Origin: Thermosinus carboxydivorans Nor1
Lineage (GTDB): Bacteria; Bacillota; Negativicutes; Sporomusales; Thermosinaceae
Direction: 5' to 3'
Assembly (NCBI RefSeq): GCF_000169155.1
Contig: NZ_AAWL01000009.1
Span: 60,001 to 103,023 of the forward strand
Length of the DNA stretch: 43,023 bases
In this document: positions 10,117 to 17,335 of the stretch, in pieces
Layout: the number at the start of each line of letters is the position of its first letter
How positions within the stretch are numbered: position 1 is the first letter of the stretch
The notes under the pieces: generated by a model
Told to the model about the DNA's origin: nothing
What the model saw: the letters and a program-made list of their open reading frames with translations, nothing else
Databases searched by the model: none
Made by a program: the position numbers and the translations under genes

Positions 10117-10166
10117 CTAATTACAATCCCTATTAAAATTGTAAACCGGAAGGGGCGTAAAGTCAA

Positions 10167-10427
10167 ATGTATTTAAGCACAAACAAAGCCCCACTGACTT
10201 GCAAATATCATACACGCTTAATCATAGCAATGGCGCTTGAGCAGCGGGGTTACAATGATGCAAAAACGCGCTACATTGAGCATCTTAAAAATTTTTCGGT
10301 GGACGAGTTGGCCGACGTGGAAAGAACGTTTGCTAAGATTGGGACGCTGCACGGCCTGGGTGTTGCCAGGTTTGCGCGGGAATTAGCGAGAGCAAAAGGG
10401 GGACAAGGGGTATGTCAGTCTGCTTAG
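10167..10427 (+). CDS. Small early phage protein, unrecognised
   Basis: 86 aa, ATG preceded by GGAAGGGGCG. Helical, with YIEHLKNFSVDELADVERTF in the middle and a basic C-terminus. Overlaps the next gene. No family recognised. Confidence 0.65.
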   Translation: MYLSTNKAPLTCKYHTRLIIAMALEQRGYNDAKTRYIEHLKNFSVDELADVERTFAKIGTLHGLGVARFARELARAKGGQGVCQSA

Positions 10428-10615
10428 ACAGGTTTGCGCAGGGCCTGCCGGACCCGCAGGCCAGGGAGCCGGAAATAGTTGCAAATTGTTCATTTTGTTG
10501 TAAAACGCTCTACGATACTGACAGCTTTGTGTTTCTTGATGACAACTATTATTGTGATACTTACTGCTTAGCACGATATTTGGGCGCTGAGTTTTGGGAT
10601 GGTGATAATAAATGA
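10412..10615 (+). CDS. Small zinc-binding protein
   Basis: 67 aa. CSFCCKTLYD near residue 26 and YYCDTYCLARYLGA near 46 give two cysteine pairs, a likely single zinc finger. Acidic end. It is translationally coupled to the Gp157-like gene (ATGA overlap region). Small proteins of this type are common before Gp157 in Bacillota phages; function unknown. Confidence 0.7.
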   Translation: MSVCLDRFAQGLPDPQAREPEIVANCSFCCKTLYDTDSFVFLDDNYYCDTYCLARYLGAEFWDGDNK

Positions 10616-11105
10616 ATACGCTATATGAGCTTGATAACAATTTCAATGCTGTACTGTCGATGGTGTATGACGAAGATGTTGACCTTGATATGCTGGAAGA
10701 CACATTGCAGGCCATCGAGGCGGCATTAGAAACTAAGGTCCAAAATGGGATAGGTCTTTTTCGAGAGCTCGAGAAGGAACGCAACGGACTCAAAGCCGAG
10801 ATTGAGCGACTGACCAAAAAACTCAAGCGCATTGACGGCAGCATTGAAAGGCTTAAAACATACTACCAAGCTCACCTGGAAAGCATGGCCAAGGATGCAG
10901 TAAAGACGCCGATCGGAACAATGAAAATCTGTTAAATCCACCGACTGTGGTCATTGATGACGAAACGAAGCTGCCGCCACAATATTTTCGTATCATTCCT
11001 GAAACCAGAGAACCTGACAAAAAAAATATCCTGCAGGCGCTAAAATCCGGGGCCGATATCCCTGGAGTGCACCTCGAACAAAAGCGGAGGTTAGATATTA
11101 AATGA
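10612..11105 (+). pseudogene. Siphovirus Gp157-like protein, frameshifted
   Basis: The first 107 codons match the Gp157 pattern: an acidic N-terminus, then a long Lys/Glu coiled coil (ELEKERNGLKAEIERLTKKL), then TPIGTMKIC followed by TAA at 10933-10935. In the next frame the family's C-terminal part continues immediately (NPPTVVIDDETKLPPQYF, then AIKEAL-like NILQALKSGADIPGVHLE) and ends in an ATGA overlap with the next gene. One extra T at 10931-10932 would give MKICLNPPTVV and restore about 164 aa, the family length. Gp157 proteins have been linked to phage resistance in streptococci. The cause could be a true mutation or a sequencing indel; the sequence does not resemble a standard -1 slippery heptamer. 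Confidence 0.75.
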
Positions 11106-11845
11106 GCAATATTGTTGAGTATAACAACGCTGCAATATCAATAATTGAAAGCGTTAACTTGCAACAAGTGCAGGCGACAATGCAGAAAATAGCCCAGTTT
11201 CAGGCACTTGTACAAAAAACTTTGAAAAAAGATCATGACTTTGGTGTTATCCCAGGCACTGGCAGTAAGCCTACCCTGCTAAAACCTGGAGCGGAAAAAA
11301 TTTTGATGCTTATGGGACTAACAAGCGAGTATGAAGTCGTCGAGAAGGTCCAGGACTATGACACCGGGTTCTTCGCTTTTACCGTAAAATGCACGATACT
11401 GCGGCAAGGTTTAAAAATCACCGAAGGGGTCGGGCACGCCAACACGCGGGAAAAAAGATATACCTCTGGCCGACAACAGGACCCATACACGCTCGCCAAT
11501 ACCGTTCTCAAGATGGCGAAAAAACGTGCGCAGATCGATGCGGTGTTGACTGTAGCAAGCTTGTCGGAAATCTTTACCCAAGACCTTGAGGATATGGACT
11601 TCGAGCAGGAAAAACCAAGACAGGAACAACCTAGACCGGCTACTCAGAACGGACCAGCCACCGAGGCCCAGCTCAAGAAACTCTACGCAATGGCCAAGGA
11701 AATGGGCGTGTCTGACCAAGCGATGAAAGAACTGTTACAGCAAAGATACCAGGTAGAAAGTTCTAAGCAATTGACTAAGCAACAAGCTAGCGACCTGATT
11801 GAATACCTTGAGCAGTTCCGAGCAACTCAGGAGCAACCAGCATAA
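11102..11845 (+). CDS. Conserved phage recombination/replication-associated protein
   Basis: 247 aa. The core (about 30-160) has the pattern FGVIPGTGSKPTLLKPGAEK, then GVGHANTREKRY and YTLANTVLKMAKKRAQIDAV, which I recognise from phage proteins encoded beside recombination genes, although I cannot assign an enzymatic activity. A Gln/Pro-rich linker (about 168-188) leads to a helical C-terminal module (ATEAQLKKLYAMAKEMGVS ... LTKQQASDLIEYL) that also occurs on single-strand annealing proteins and resembles the 50-aa ORF further downstream. A role in DNA recombination or replication is an inference from this context. It overlaps the Gp157 frame by four bases. Confidence 0.65.
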   Translation: MSNIVEYNNAAISIIESVNLQQVQATMQKIAQFQALVQKTLKKDHDFGVIPGTGSKPTLLKPGAEKILMLMGLTSEYEVVEKVQDYDTGFFAFTVKCTILRQGLKITEGVGHANTREKRYTSGRQQDPYTLANTVLKMAKKRAQIDAVLTVASLSEIFTQDLEDMDFEQEKPRQEQPRPATQNGPATEAQLKKLYAMAKEMGVSDQAMKELLQQRYQVESSKQLTKQQASDLIEYLEQFRATQEQPA

Positions 11846-11864
11846 CACACTACTGTCCCGTTCG

Positions 11865-12232
11865 CGGCAGGCGGCGACTTGCAGTTGTGCTAGGTCAAAG
11901 AAGTGGTGGAAGGGAGCCGAAGCACATAAACTTGCAAGCAGGCGTTGAGGGAGGGGCGGTCGCAGGGACTAAAAATCCCGAGGCGGCGGGGCGGTAGTAA
12001 TACGGCCGGCCGCTCGATGAGTCCCGGTTCCTACTGGGAAGAGAGCGGTCCCGCCAAACATCATATCAGGCCAGGCAGGCGGACAGACGCCGGGGTGAAC
12101 CCTTCCGCCGGGTGAGCGGCTGCGGTCGAGCTCCACAGGGCCGCAGCAACGGCCCGCTCCTAAGCGCCGAAAGGTGAGAAAGTAGGAGTCGCTGCAGGCG
12201 GCAGCGGCCCTGGCCTTGATAAATATAACGGA
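11865..12232 (+). ncRNA. Highly structured non-coding region, candidate RNA (possible HEARO/OMEGA-like)
   Basis: About 370 GC-rich bases without an ORF. Clear nested helices: CTTGCA...TGCAAG enclosing TTGTGCT...AGCACA (11878-11938); GGGA/TCCC (11965-11979); GGCGGG/CCCGCC (about 11985-12055); GGCGGA/TCCGCC around a GGG/CCC hairpin (12078-12108); GCTGCGG/CCGCAGC (12119-12147); CTCCTA/TAGGAG enclosing a CGCC-GAAA-GGTG tetraloop (12157-12188); GCTGC/GCAGC (12191-12205). An ATGA follows directly at 12233. HEARO RNAs (IscB guide RNAs) are known to sit just before ATGA or GTGA, and the tetraloop region looks similar to me, but this is memory and not a search. No IscB gene is present in the window. 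Confidence 0.6.
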
Positions 12233-12253
12233 ATGAAGGAGAGGAGTAAATTT

Positions 12254-12715
12254 ATGTCCGCTGAGTATTTTGATGCTCCGGAAGTTGAGGTAATTGCTAA
12301 AGAGTTAATTGAAGATCATCATCCTAACCTTTGCCAGGCTAAAATCAAGTATCTATTCCGAACCGGTGATTGGGAAAGCAAGGGCAAAACGATACTTGGA
12401 AAAGCTGAGAAACTCAATGACAAGATTAAGCACCTCGCGGGCTACGACTTCATAATTACCATAAATCAGATAATGTTTTTCGCCATGACCCCACAGCAAA
12501 GAAGAGCACTTGTTGACCATGAGCTAACCCATTGTTTTGTTGATGAAGATGATAGCGGAAACCCGGTGTACAAAATACTGCCGCACGATGTTGAGGAGTT
12601 CCATTCGATTATCCGTCGGCACGGACTGTGGCAGGAAGATTTACGAAAAACTGAGACGGCTATGGAGCAGCATCGGCAGCTTAGTTTGTTTAAGCGTACC
12701 GGCACAGAAGGGTAA
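12254..12715 (+). CDS. Putative phage metallopeptidase
   Basis: 153 aa from the ATG that follows AGGAGAGGAG; a longer frame starting at 12233 is less well supported. The motif HELTH near residue 93 (zinc ligands plus catalytic Glu) is followed by C and acidic residues, then a conserved DVEEFHSIIRRHGLW segment. This matches the small phage/plasmid metallopeptidase family found in Bacillota. The N-terminal part carries IKYLFRTGDWESKGKTILGK. Substrate unknown. It stands alone between two structured intergenic regions. Confidence 0.8.
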   Translation: MSAEYFDAPEVEVIAKELIEDHHPNLCQAKIKYLFRTGDWESKGKTILGKAEKLNDKIKHLAGYDFIITINQIMFFAMTPQQRRALVDHELTHCFVDEDDSGNPVYKILPHDVEEFHSIIRRHGLWQEDLRKTETAMEQHRQLSLFKRTGTEG

Positions 12716-12729
12716 GCACTGAACTTTAA

Positions 12730-12846
12730 AGCGGCGGGCCGGTAGCCCCGGCCTGCTGCCGGTATGGCCGCTAGTTTACGGGGCAAAACGCCGGCTGGCA
12801 GACGCCGGAGTGCCGCCGTTCAAGTCGGCGGGCGGTCTCCATTTTT
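12730..12846. other. Structured GC-rich intergenic region
   Basis: An outer helix AGCGGC/GCCGCT (12730-12735 with 12767-12772) encloses GGCCGG/CCGGCC (12737-12753). A second hairpin CCGCCG/CGGCGG (12813-12831) follows, then CATTTTT. It may be a small RNA, a terminator or part of a replication origin. It shares a short GCAGACGCCGG-like stretch with the structured region at 11865-12232. No ORF with a ribosome site covers it. Confidence 0.45.
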
Positions 12847-12885
12847 ACCTCGCAAAAATGACAAGAGTATCCCTGATACGTAGTA

Positions 12886-12911
12886 TATGCAAAAAATATG
12901 CATCTTATGCA
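12886..12911. repeat. Three TATGCA repeats before the replication gene
   Basis: TATGCA starts at 12886, 12897 and 12906 in an AT-rich patch 20 bases before the replication protein's start. It could be an iteron-like origin element or regulator site; this is inference from position. Confidence 0.35.
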
Positions 12912-12929
12912 TGGCGGGGAGGTGGAATT

Positions 12930-13556
12930 TTGGCATGGATAGAGTTACATCAGGCTATTTGGACTCACCGCAAGACACTATTGCTCGCCGCAGAGTTAGA
13001 CTTGGACGAGACATATGCGGCCGCTCATATGATTCGCCTATGGACATGGGCATTAGATAATGCTCCAACAGGAGAACTCACAGGACTACCAGCTAAAGTT
13101 ATTGCTTACGGTGCTGGCTGGCGCGATGACCCAAATACATTCGTAAATGCAGCAATACATGCTGGATGGCTTGATAAAGATGGCGATAGATTATTTATTC
13201 ATGACTGGCAAGATTATGCCGGTAGGCTAATTGAGAAGCGACGGGCCAACGCCGAACGCATGAGAAAGGCGCGTGCAGATGATGTTGCTATTAAAAATAA
13301 AGCATGTGCGTTGCACGTGCAATGCACAACATCAGCATGTGCAGGGGCTACCGTACCTAACCATACCGTACCTAACCAAATAAATAATATATATACACTC
13401 GCGCAAAGCGGCGAGTGCGAGCGAGTGCAACAAGTCGATGGACGAGCAGCGGGCCAAGACCCTGATGGAAGCGTAGAGGCCGAAAAGGTGACTGCTACAT
13501 CAGGCGAGCAGCGGGCCAAGACTCCATTGACTGACAAGCCGGAGACCGCCGTTTAG
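12930..13556 (+). CDS. Phage replication initiator/organiser, N-terminal part
   Basis: 208 aa from a TTG preceded by GGGGAGGTGG; upstream codons in frame have no ribosome site. Residues 1-100 match the N-terminal domain of DnaD-like phage replisome organisers (WIELHQAIWTHRKTLLLAAE, then AAHMIRLWTWALDNAPTGEL and GWLDKDGDRLFIHDW). A low-complexity linker follows with a repeated VPN motif. The frame ends in TAG just where the family's C-terminal domain continues in another frame, so the protein appears split. It probably recruits the DnaB helicase encoded downstream. Confidence 0.75.
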   Translation: MAWIELHQAIWTHRKTLLLAAELDLDETYAAAHMIRLWTWALDNAPTGELTGLPAKVIAYGAGWRDDPNTFVNAAIHAGWLDKDGDRLFIHDWQDYAGRLIEKRRANAERMRKARADDVAIKNKACALHVQCTTSACAGATVPNHTVPNQINNIYTLAQSGECERVQQVDGRAAGQDPDGSVEAEKVTATSGEQRAKTPLTDKPETAV

Positions 13557-13860
13557 CAGTAAAAAACAAGAAGCTCTGTTTGATCAGTTCTGGCAGCTTT
13601 ATCCCAAAAAAAAGAACAAGGGACAAGCAGAGAAGGTTTGGGTTAGGTTGCGTCCTGACGAGGCTTTGTTCGCGGAAATAATTGCCGGCCTGGAAAAAGC
13701 CGTGGCATGCCATGACTGGTTGAAAGACGGCGGAAGGTTTATCCCGTACCCCGCCACTTGGCTGAATGCAAAAGGCTGGGAGGATGAATATATGCCCGAG
13801 GTGAACCCGGCCAGGCCATACAAACCACGCGCTATTGGGGAGGATTTGCCGCTGTTATGA
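13531..13860 (+). CDS. Replication protein, C-terminal part in a shifted frame
   Basis: About 110 codons open in the +1 frame relative to the preceding ORF, with no standard start until a TTG at 13648. The sequence ALFDQFWQLYPKK, then WVRLRP, GRFIPYPATWLN and GWEDEYMPE is the typical C-terminal domain of phage replication proteins. Dropping one T of the TTT at 13552-13554 would join the two frames (AVSSKKQEALFDQF). Either a mutation/sequencing indel or +1 recoding at GTT TAG separates the halves. It overlaps the helicase start (ATGA). Confidence 0.7.
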   Translation: MTSRRPPFSSKKQEALFDQFWQLYPKKKNKGQAEKVWVRLRPDEALFAEIIAGLEKAVACHDWLKDGGRFIPYPATWLNAKGWEDEYMPEVNPARPYKPRAIGEDLPLL

Positions 13861-15254
13861 GCGTTGATTTAGAGCTTGAAGCCCAGGTGTTGGCCGCCAT
13901 GCTGAACGACAACGAGTGTCTGGACTCCGGTATGGCGCTGGTCAAAAAAGAATACTTTGCCGAGCCTTTTCATCGCACAGTGTTTGACCATGTCCAAGCC
14001 ATGTATTCGGCCGGCAAGCACATCGACGCCATAACGGTTTACGAAGAGATTAAAGATATTGCCAAAGGCCGCGGCGTAAGCTGGATGACGTTAAAAGACG
14101 CGTTTTTTAGCAGCGCGACGTTTGAGTACTGCGTCAACAAACTGGCTGACCTATATCGTGCCCGCCGCCTGGCTGATCTTGCACAAAAGACTCTTAAGCG
14201 AATTCAGCAGAAAGACGAGCCTGAAGATATCCTGAAAGACGTCGAAGGCGAGTTGTATGCAATCACGATGCAGACAAGCGAGATAAAAATATTAACGCCC
14301 CAAGACCATGCCAGGCGGATGTTTGAGACGCTGTCTAAGCGCCTGGAAAAACGGTCAAACGGCGGCATTTGTACAAGTTATGTCCGGCTCAACTACGCGA
14401 CTAACGGAGGTTTTTTGCCTGGCCAGCTGATAATCATCGCTGCACAAACGGGAAAAGGCAAGACGGCGTTCGCGATGAATTTGATGCGCGATATAGCAAT
14501 CCAGCAAAAGCAGCCGGCGCTATACATAAACACTGAGATGTCAGAAGAACAGATGGACTGTCGGTGGATGGCGATGTTGACGCCGGAGCCGGAGCTTACG
14601 CACACCAAAATTGCAAGCGGCCAGCTCACGGATGAAGAAAGCCTTTCCGTTGTGCGGGCCCTGGACAAAATGAATAATTCCGGCTTTTACAGCACGACTA
14701 TCCCAGACTTGACGCTTACTACGCTTGTCAGCACTGCCCGGCGTTTTAAGTCGAGAACCGGCATGAAAGTGCTTGTTGTCGATTATGTCGGCCGGATGGA
14801 CACGTCGGACCCGAAATTGCAAGAGTGGCAAGTGTATAAGCAGATTGCCAAACGGTTGAAAACATTGGCCCAGGAACTGCAAATAACTGTCATCATGCTG
14901 GCGCAAATAACCGAAGACGAAAAACTGGAAGGCGCGCGCGGCATGAAAAACGAGTGTGATTTATTCGCCTGCCTGCGCGAGATGACACCGGACGAAAGCC
15001 TAAGTTTCTTGCAAAGCTATAACTACTTCCTTGTACTTGACAAAAACCGCGATGGGCGGCGGATAAAAATCCCTCTAAGGTTTATCGGCGAAAAACTGAC
15101 TTTCGAGGGGGAAACGATTGATGAAGTGGTTAGAAGCCAACAAAAACAGGGTGAAAATCGAAGCGCTCCAGAGGTTGCGGCAGAAACTGGCGGAGGACGC
15201 GGTCGAAGGCAGGCAGGATCGAGAAAAATGCCGCAAGCTGATTGGGCTCGTTAA
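13857..15254 (+). CDS. dnaB: Replicative DNA helicase, DnaB family
   Basis: 465 aa, slightly short of bacterial DnaB but normal for phage versions. The N-terminal helical domain (1-100) begins with LELEAQVLAAMLNDNECL. The RecA-like motor has Walker A AAQTGKGKTAF near residue 197, NTEMSEEQMDCRWMAML near 225, Walker B VLVVDYVGRM near 308 and ITVIMLAQ near 343. The conserved core ends near FIGEKLTFEG; the last 45 residues are Gly/Arg/Gln-rich and overlap another ORF. It unwinds the phage fork and is coupled by ATGA to the preceding replication protein. Confidence 0.93.
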   Translation: MSVDLELEAQVLAAMLNDNECLDSGMALVKKEYFAEPFHRTVFDHVQAMYSAGKHIDAITVYEEIKDIAKGRGVSWMTLKDAFFSSATFEYCVNKLADLYRARRLADLAQKTLKRIQQKDEPEDILKDVEGELYAITMQTSEIKILTPQDHARRMFETLSKRLEKRSNGGICTSYVRLNYATNGGFLPGQLIIIAAQTGKGKTAFAMNLMRDIAIQQKQPALYINTEMSEEQMDCRWMAMLTPEPELTHTKIASGQLTDEESLSVVRALDKMNNSGFYSTTIPDLTLTTLVSTARRFKSRTGMKVLVVDYVGRMDTSDPKLQEWQVYKQIAKRLKTLAQELQITVIMLAQITEDEKLEGARGMKNECDLFACLREMTPDESLSFLQSYNYFLVLDKNRDGRRIKIPLRFIGEKLTFEGETIDEVVRSQQKQGENRSAPEVAAETGGGRGRRQAGSRKMPQADWAR

Positions 15255-15294
15255 TAAGCGCATTGAAAAGCTATATTACGCGGGGGTGTCATAA
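15121..15294 (+). CDS. Small helical protein overlapping the helicase 3' end
   Basis: 57 aa, ATG ten bases after CGAGGGGG, overlapping the non-conserved tail of the helicase gene in another frame and ending in a TAATG overlap with the next gene. Highly charged helix (IEALQRLRQKLAED then KCRKLIGLVNKRIEKLYY) with ordinary codon usage. Overlapping genes and coupling at the end support it; function unknown. Confidence 0.45.
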   Translation: MKWLEANKNRVKIEALQRLRQKLAEDAVEGRQDREKCRKLIGLVNKRIEKLYYAGVS

Positions 15295-15491
15295 TGGACA
15301 CATTCTTTTGGGGCATGGTGGTCGGCGCACTTGTCGGCCTGTTTATCGCCGGTCTGTGCGCGGCGGCGGGCAGAAGTGACCTGTTAACCGAAAACGAGGA
15401 GCTGCGTCGCGAGAATATCGCGCTCGAGTGTGAAAATATTCATCTGCGGCGGAAGCTGCGTTCAGTAGGGGTGGTTGACGATGACGCATGA
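15294..15491 (+). CDS. Small membrane-anchored coiled-coil protein
   Basis: 65 aa. Residues 4-26 form one transmembrane helix (FFWGMVVGALVGLFIAGLCA), followed by a Glu/Arg/Leu coiled coil (ENEELRRENIALECENIHLR). Preceded by a GGGGGTG ribosome site. Role unknown; possibly anchors replication or another complex to the membrane. Confidence 0.7.
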   Translation: MDTFFWGMVVGALVGLFIAGLCAAAGRSDLLTENEELRRENIALECENIHLRRKLRSVGVVDDDA

Positions 15492-15805
15492 AAAAGAGGC
15501 GAAAGCCATGGGATTGTATCGCGCTGGGCAAAAGCGACCAAGAAATAGGTCGAGCATTGAACTATTCTGCGAGCAGCATCTTGTGGTGGCGAAAGAAAAA
15601 TGGCCTACCGCCTAACCCCAGAAAAAGGAAGTACGACGAGGACAAGCTGCTTGAGCTGTATGCCGAAGGGTACTCAGATGCAAAAATCGCTGCTGAACTG
15701 GGGTGCTGCCGGGACGTGGTGTTTAATTTTCGTCAACGAAACGAACTGCCCGCTCTCCATGGAATAGGCGGGCGACTAAGAAAAAGGGGTGCGGGAAATG
15801 CATAG
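15488..15805 (+). CDS. HTH DNA-binding protein
   Basis: 105 aa. Two helix-turn-helix-like units: SDQEIGRALNYSASSILWW and SDAKIAAELGCCRDVVFNFR, each preceded by a basic stretch. The ATG overlaps the preceding gene's end (GCATGA) and lacks a strong independent ribosome site, suggesting coupling. Likely a DNA-binding regulator or a homing-type NUMOD-like repeat protein; specificity unknown. Confidence 0.65.
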   Translation: MKKRRKPWDCIALGKSDQEIGRALNYSASSILWWRKKNGLPPNPRKRKYDEDKLLELYAEGYSDAKIAAELGCCRDVVFNFRQRNELPALHGIGGRLRKRGAGNA

Positions 15806-16127
15806 TCGTGAATACTTGGTGCGATATATCCTTAACAAACTGAACGAAGTTAAATCGTTGTTCGAATACAAAAACGGAGCCTATGGCGCAGAAAACGATG
15901 TGTTCTGGAACTTTCGCCAGACGGCGCTTAGGAAGTTCGGCAGCGCGTTACCGCCGGCAATGTTTGACGTTGCATACATACTAGCGGACAAGCACTGGGT
16001 GGCCCTGGGCAAGGGAATTGATGTTGCCGAGGCCGAGGAGCGATTGCAAGACATGATTGTCTACTGCCTGATTATGCTGGCAATGCTTGAGGAACACAGG
16101 AGAATAGCGGAGGATGAAAATGCTTAA
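15798..16127 (+). CDS. DUF1599-like (nucleotide-modification-associated) protein
   Basis: 109 aa, ATG preceded by AAGGGGTGCGGGA. The pattern FEYKNGAYGAENDVFWNFR, then YILADKHWVALGKGID and RLQDMIVYCLIMLAMLEE resembles DUF1599/Nmad1 proteins of phages, which are small all-alpha proteins associated with nucleotide metabolism. The assignment is by pattern memory only. It is followed by a MazG-like gene, consistent with a nucleotide-pool role. Confidence 0.55.
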   Translation: MHSREYLVRYILNKLNEVKSLFEYKNGAYGAENDVFWNFRQTALRKFGSALPPAMFDVAYILADKHWVALGKGIDVAEAEERLQDMIVYCLIMLAMLEEHRRIAEDENA

Positions 16128-16398
16128 ACCGGCGACAAAGTTTATCAAAAACTCTCCAATCGAACAATTTAATCACATACTGAGTGAGGTTGCAGAAGCG
16201 CACTTCGAATTGTTGCTTAGCTCAAAAGAAAAAAACGCCGATAAAAACACTAATATCGTTCTGGCTAGAGAACTTGTTGACATCCAGGTTAGTTGCGAGA
16301 CAATGTTGGCGTGTCTTGGCTACAATGACGAGGAGCGAGACAAACTACGGCGGCATGTGTACGAGAAAAACAAGGCGAGGGGGTACTACGATGAATAA
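16120..16398 (+). CDS. MazG-like nucleotide pyrophosphohydrolase
   Basis: 92 aa; the second ATG is used because GGAGG is six bases upstream of it. All-alpha MazG-type metal site: SEVAEAHFE near residue 20 (ExxE) and ARELVDIQVSCETML near 47 (ExxxD). Such enzymes hydrolyse NTPs/dNTPs to monophosphates and may adjust nucleotide or alarmone pools during infection. The ExxE half is slightly degenerate. Confidence 0.7.
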   Translation: MLKPATKFIKNSPIEQFNHILSEVAEAHFELLLSSKEKNADKNTNIVLARELVDIQVSCETMLACLGYNDEERDKLRRHVYEKNKARGYYDE

Positions 16399-16777
16399 AG
16401 CAATCCTGGTCGGCCGCCTGGCCCAGGACCCGGATGTACGGTACACGCAGAGCGGCAAGGCGGTGGCATCGTTTAACCTCGCCGTAAACCGCTACGTTGG
16501 CCAGGGCCAACAGCAGGCAGACTTTATTCCGATTGTCGCGTGGGACAAACTGGCCGAGACGGTTGGCAATTACCTTGCCAAGGGGCAGCGGATTTTGGTG
16601 GAAGGGCGGTTGCAGGTGCGGAGTTATGAGAAAGACGGGGCCAAGCGGTGGGTGACGGAAGTGGTTGCGCTACACGTTGAGTTTCTGGAGCAAAAGAAAC
16701 AGGCGCAGCCGCATCAGGAGGATCCGTTCGGTGCAATGGGGCAAGAGTTGCCGCCAGATGAAGAGATACCATTTTGA
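16391..16777 (+). CDS. ssb: Single-stranded DNA-binding protein
   Basis: 128 aa. OB-fold begins MNKAILVGRLAQDPDVRYT, with VASFNLAVNR, FIPIVAWDKLAETVGNYLAKG and LVEGRLQVRSYE, followed by an acidic tail ending DEEIPF, the SSB protein-interaction tip. Family length for phage SSB is about 120-160. It coats single strands at the phage fork. The ATG overlaps the stop of the MazG-like gene; the longer in-frame extension upstream is just that gene's shadow. Confidence 0.95.
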   Translation: MNKAILVGRLAQDPDVRYTQSGKAVASFNLAVNRYVGQGQQQADFIPIVAWDKLAETVGNYLAKGQRILVEGRLQVRSYEKDGAKRWVTEVVALHVEFLEQKKQAQPHQEDPFGAMGQELPPDEEIPF

Positions 16778-16787
16778 GGTGACGGCT

Positions 16788-17033
16788 ATGTGCGGTGATT
16801 ATATGCCCAATCCTTTTCCGCAAGGAAAACATTGTTTCAGTTATCCTCATTGTGGTTATAAAGACTATTTTCAATCAGGTGGTGGGTGGACGCCAAGGTC
16901 ATATGTTTATTGTAAGCTCATCGGCGCTGAGGTTTATGTTGAACCACCCGACGCCGATGGGGTTATGAAGCCGATTGAAAAGGTGTTGTTGCCAGACAAG
17001 TGTCCGTACGCGATGATGAAAGACCTGTTTTGA
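16788..17033 (+). CDS. Small Cys-containing phage protein
   Basis: 81 aa from an ATG preceded by TGAGGTGACGG. Contains MCGDYMPNPF, HCFSYPHCGYKDYF, YCKLIGAEV and DKCPYAMMKDLF: five cysteines with His, likely a metal-binding fold. Family not recognised. Confidence 0.6.
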   Translation: MCGDYMPNPFPQGKHCFSYPHCGYKDYFQSGGGWTPRSYVYCKLIGAEVYVEPPDADGVMKPIEKVLLPDKCPYAMMKDLF

Positions 17034-17050
17034 TGCCGCGAAGAGGGGAG

Positions 17051-17134
17051 ATGGCGGTCGTGATTGACGTGACAGCCGTGATATTGGCGCTGCTGGCGCT
17101 GCTTTATGCAATTGGTTGGTGGGGAGGATGTTGA
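17051..17134 (+). CDS. 27-aa single-transmembrane micro-protein
   Basis: ATG preceded by GAAGAGGGGAG. Almost the whole peptide is one hydrophobic helix (VIDVTAVILALLALLYAIGW). An upstream in-frame ATG overlapping the previous stop gives a 33-residue form. Small hydrophobic phage peptides of this kind are common; function unknown. Confidence 0.5.
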   Translation: MAVVIDVTAVILALLALLYAIGWWGGC

Positions 17135-17155
17135 AATGATGGGAGGGCGAGATGA

Positions 17156-17308
17156 ATGTTTAATCGTGCGACGCAAGCGCAGATTGAGTACATAAAAATC
17201 CTATGTGAGCGGCTGGGATATGATTGCGAGGATTATTTAAGCGAGGAACTGACAAAGCAAGAAGCGGCAAGGATTATTAACGATCTCAAGGACGAGTGGG
17301 AAGGGTAA
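17156..17308 (+). CDS. 50-aa helical module protein
   Basis: ATG preceded by GGGAGGGCGAG. The pattern ATQAQIEYIKILCERLGYD then LTKQEAARIINDLK matches the C-terminal helical module of the recombination-type protein encoded at 11102-11845 and of several phage annealing proteins, here standing alone. It may bind a common partner or nucleic acid. Confidence 0.65.
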   Translation: MFNRATQAQIEYIKILCERLGYDCEDYLSEELTKQEAARIINDLKDEWEG

Positions 17309-17335
17309 AAACATGTCAAATCTGGGGGATTGACA

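Noticed and set aside
11865-12232. Group II intron or RNase P RNA interpretation of the structured region
   Set aside because: No domain V-like motif, no maturase and no RNase P conserved core segments.
16184-16777. Longer SSB frame starting upstream
   Set aside because: The extension is the MazG-like gene in another frame; SSB starts at MNKAILVGRL with its own ATG.
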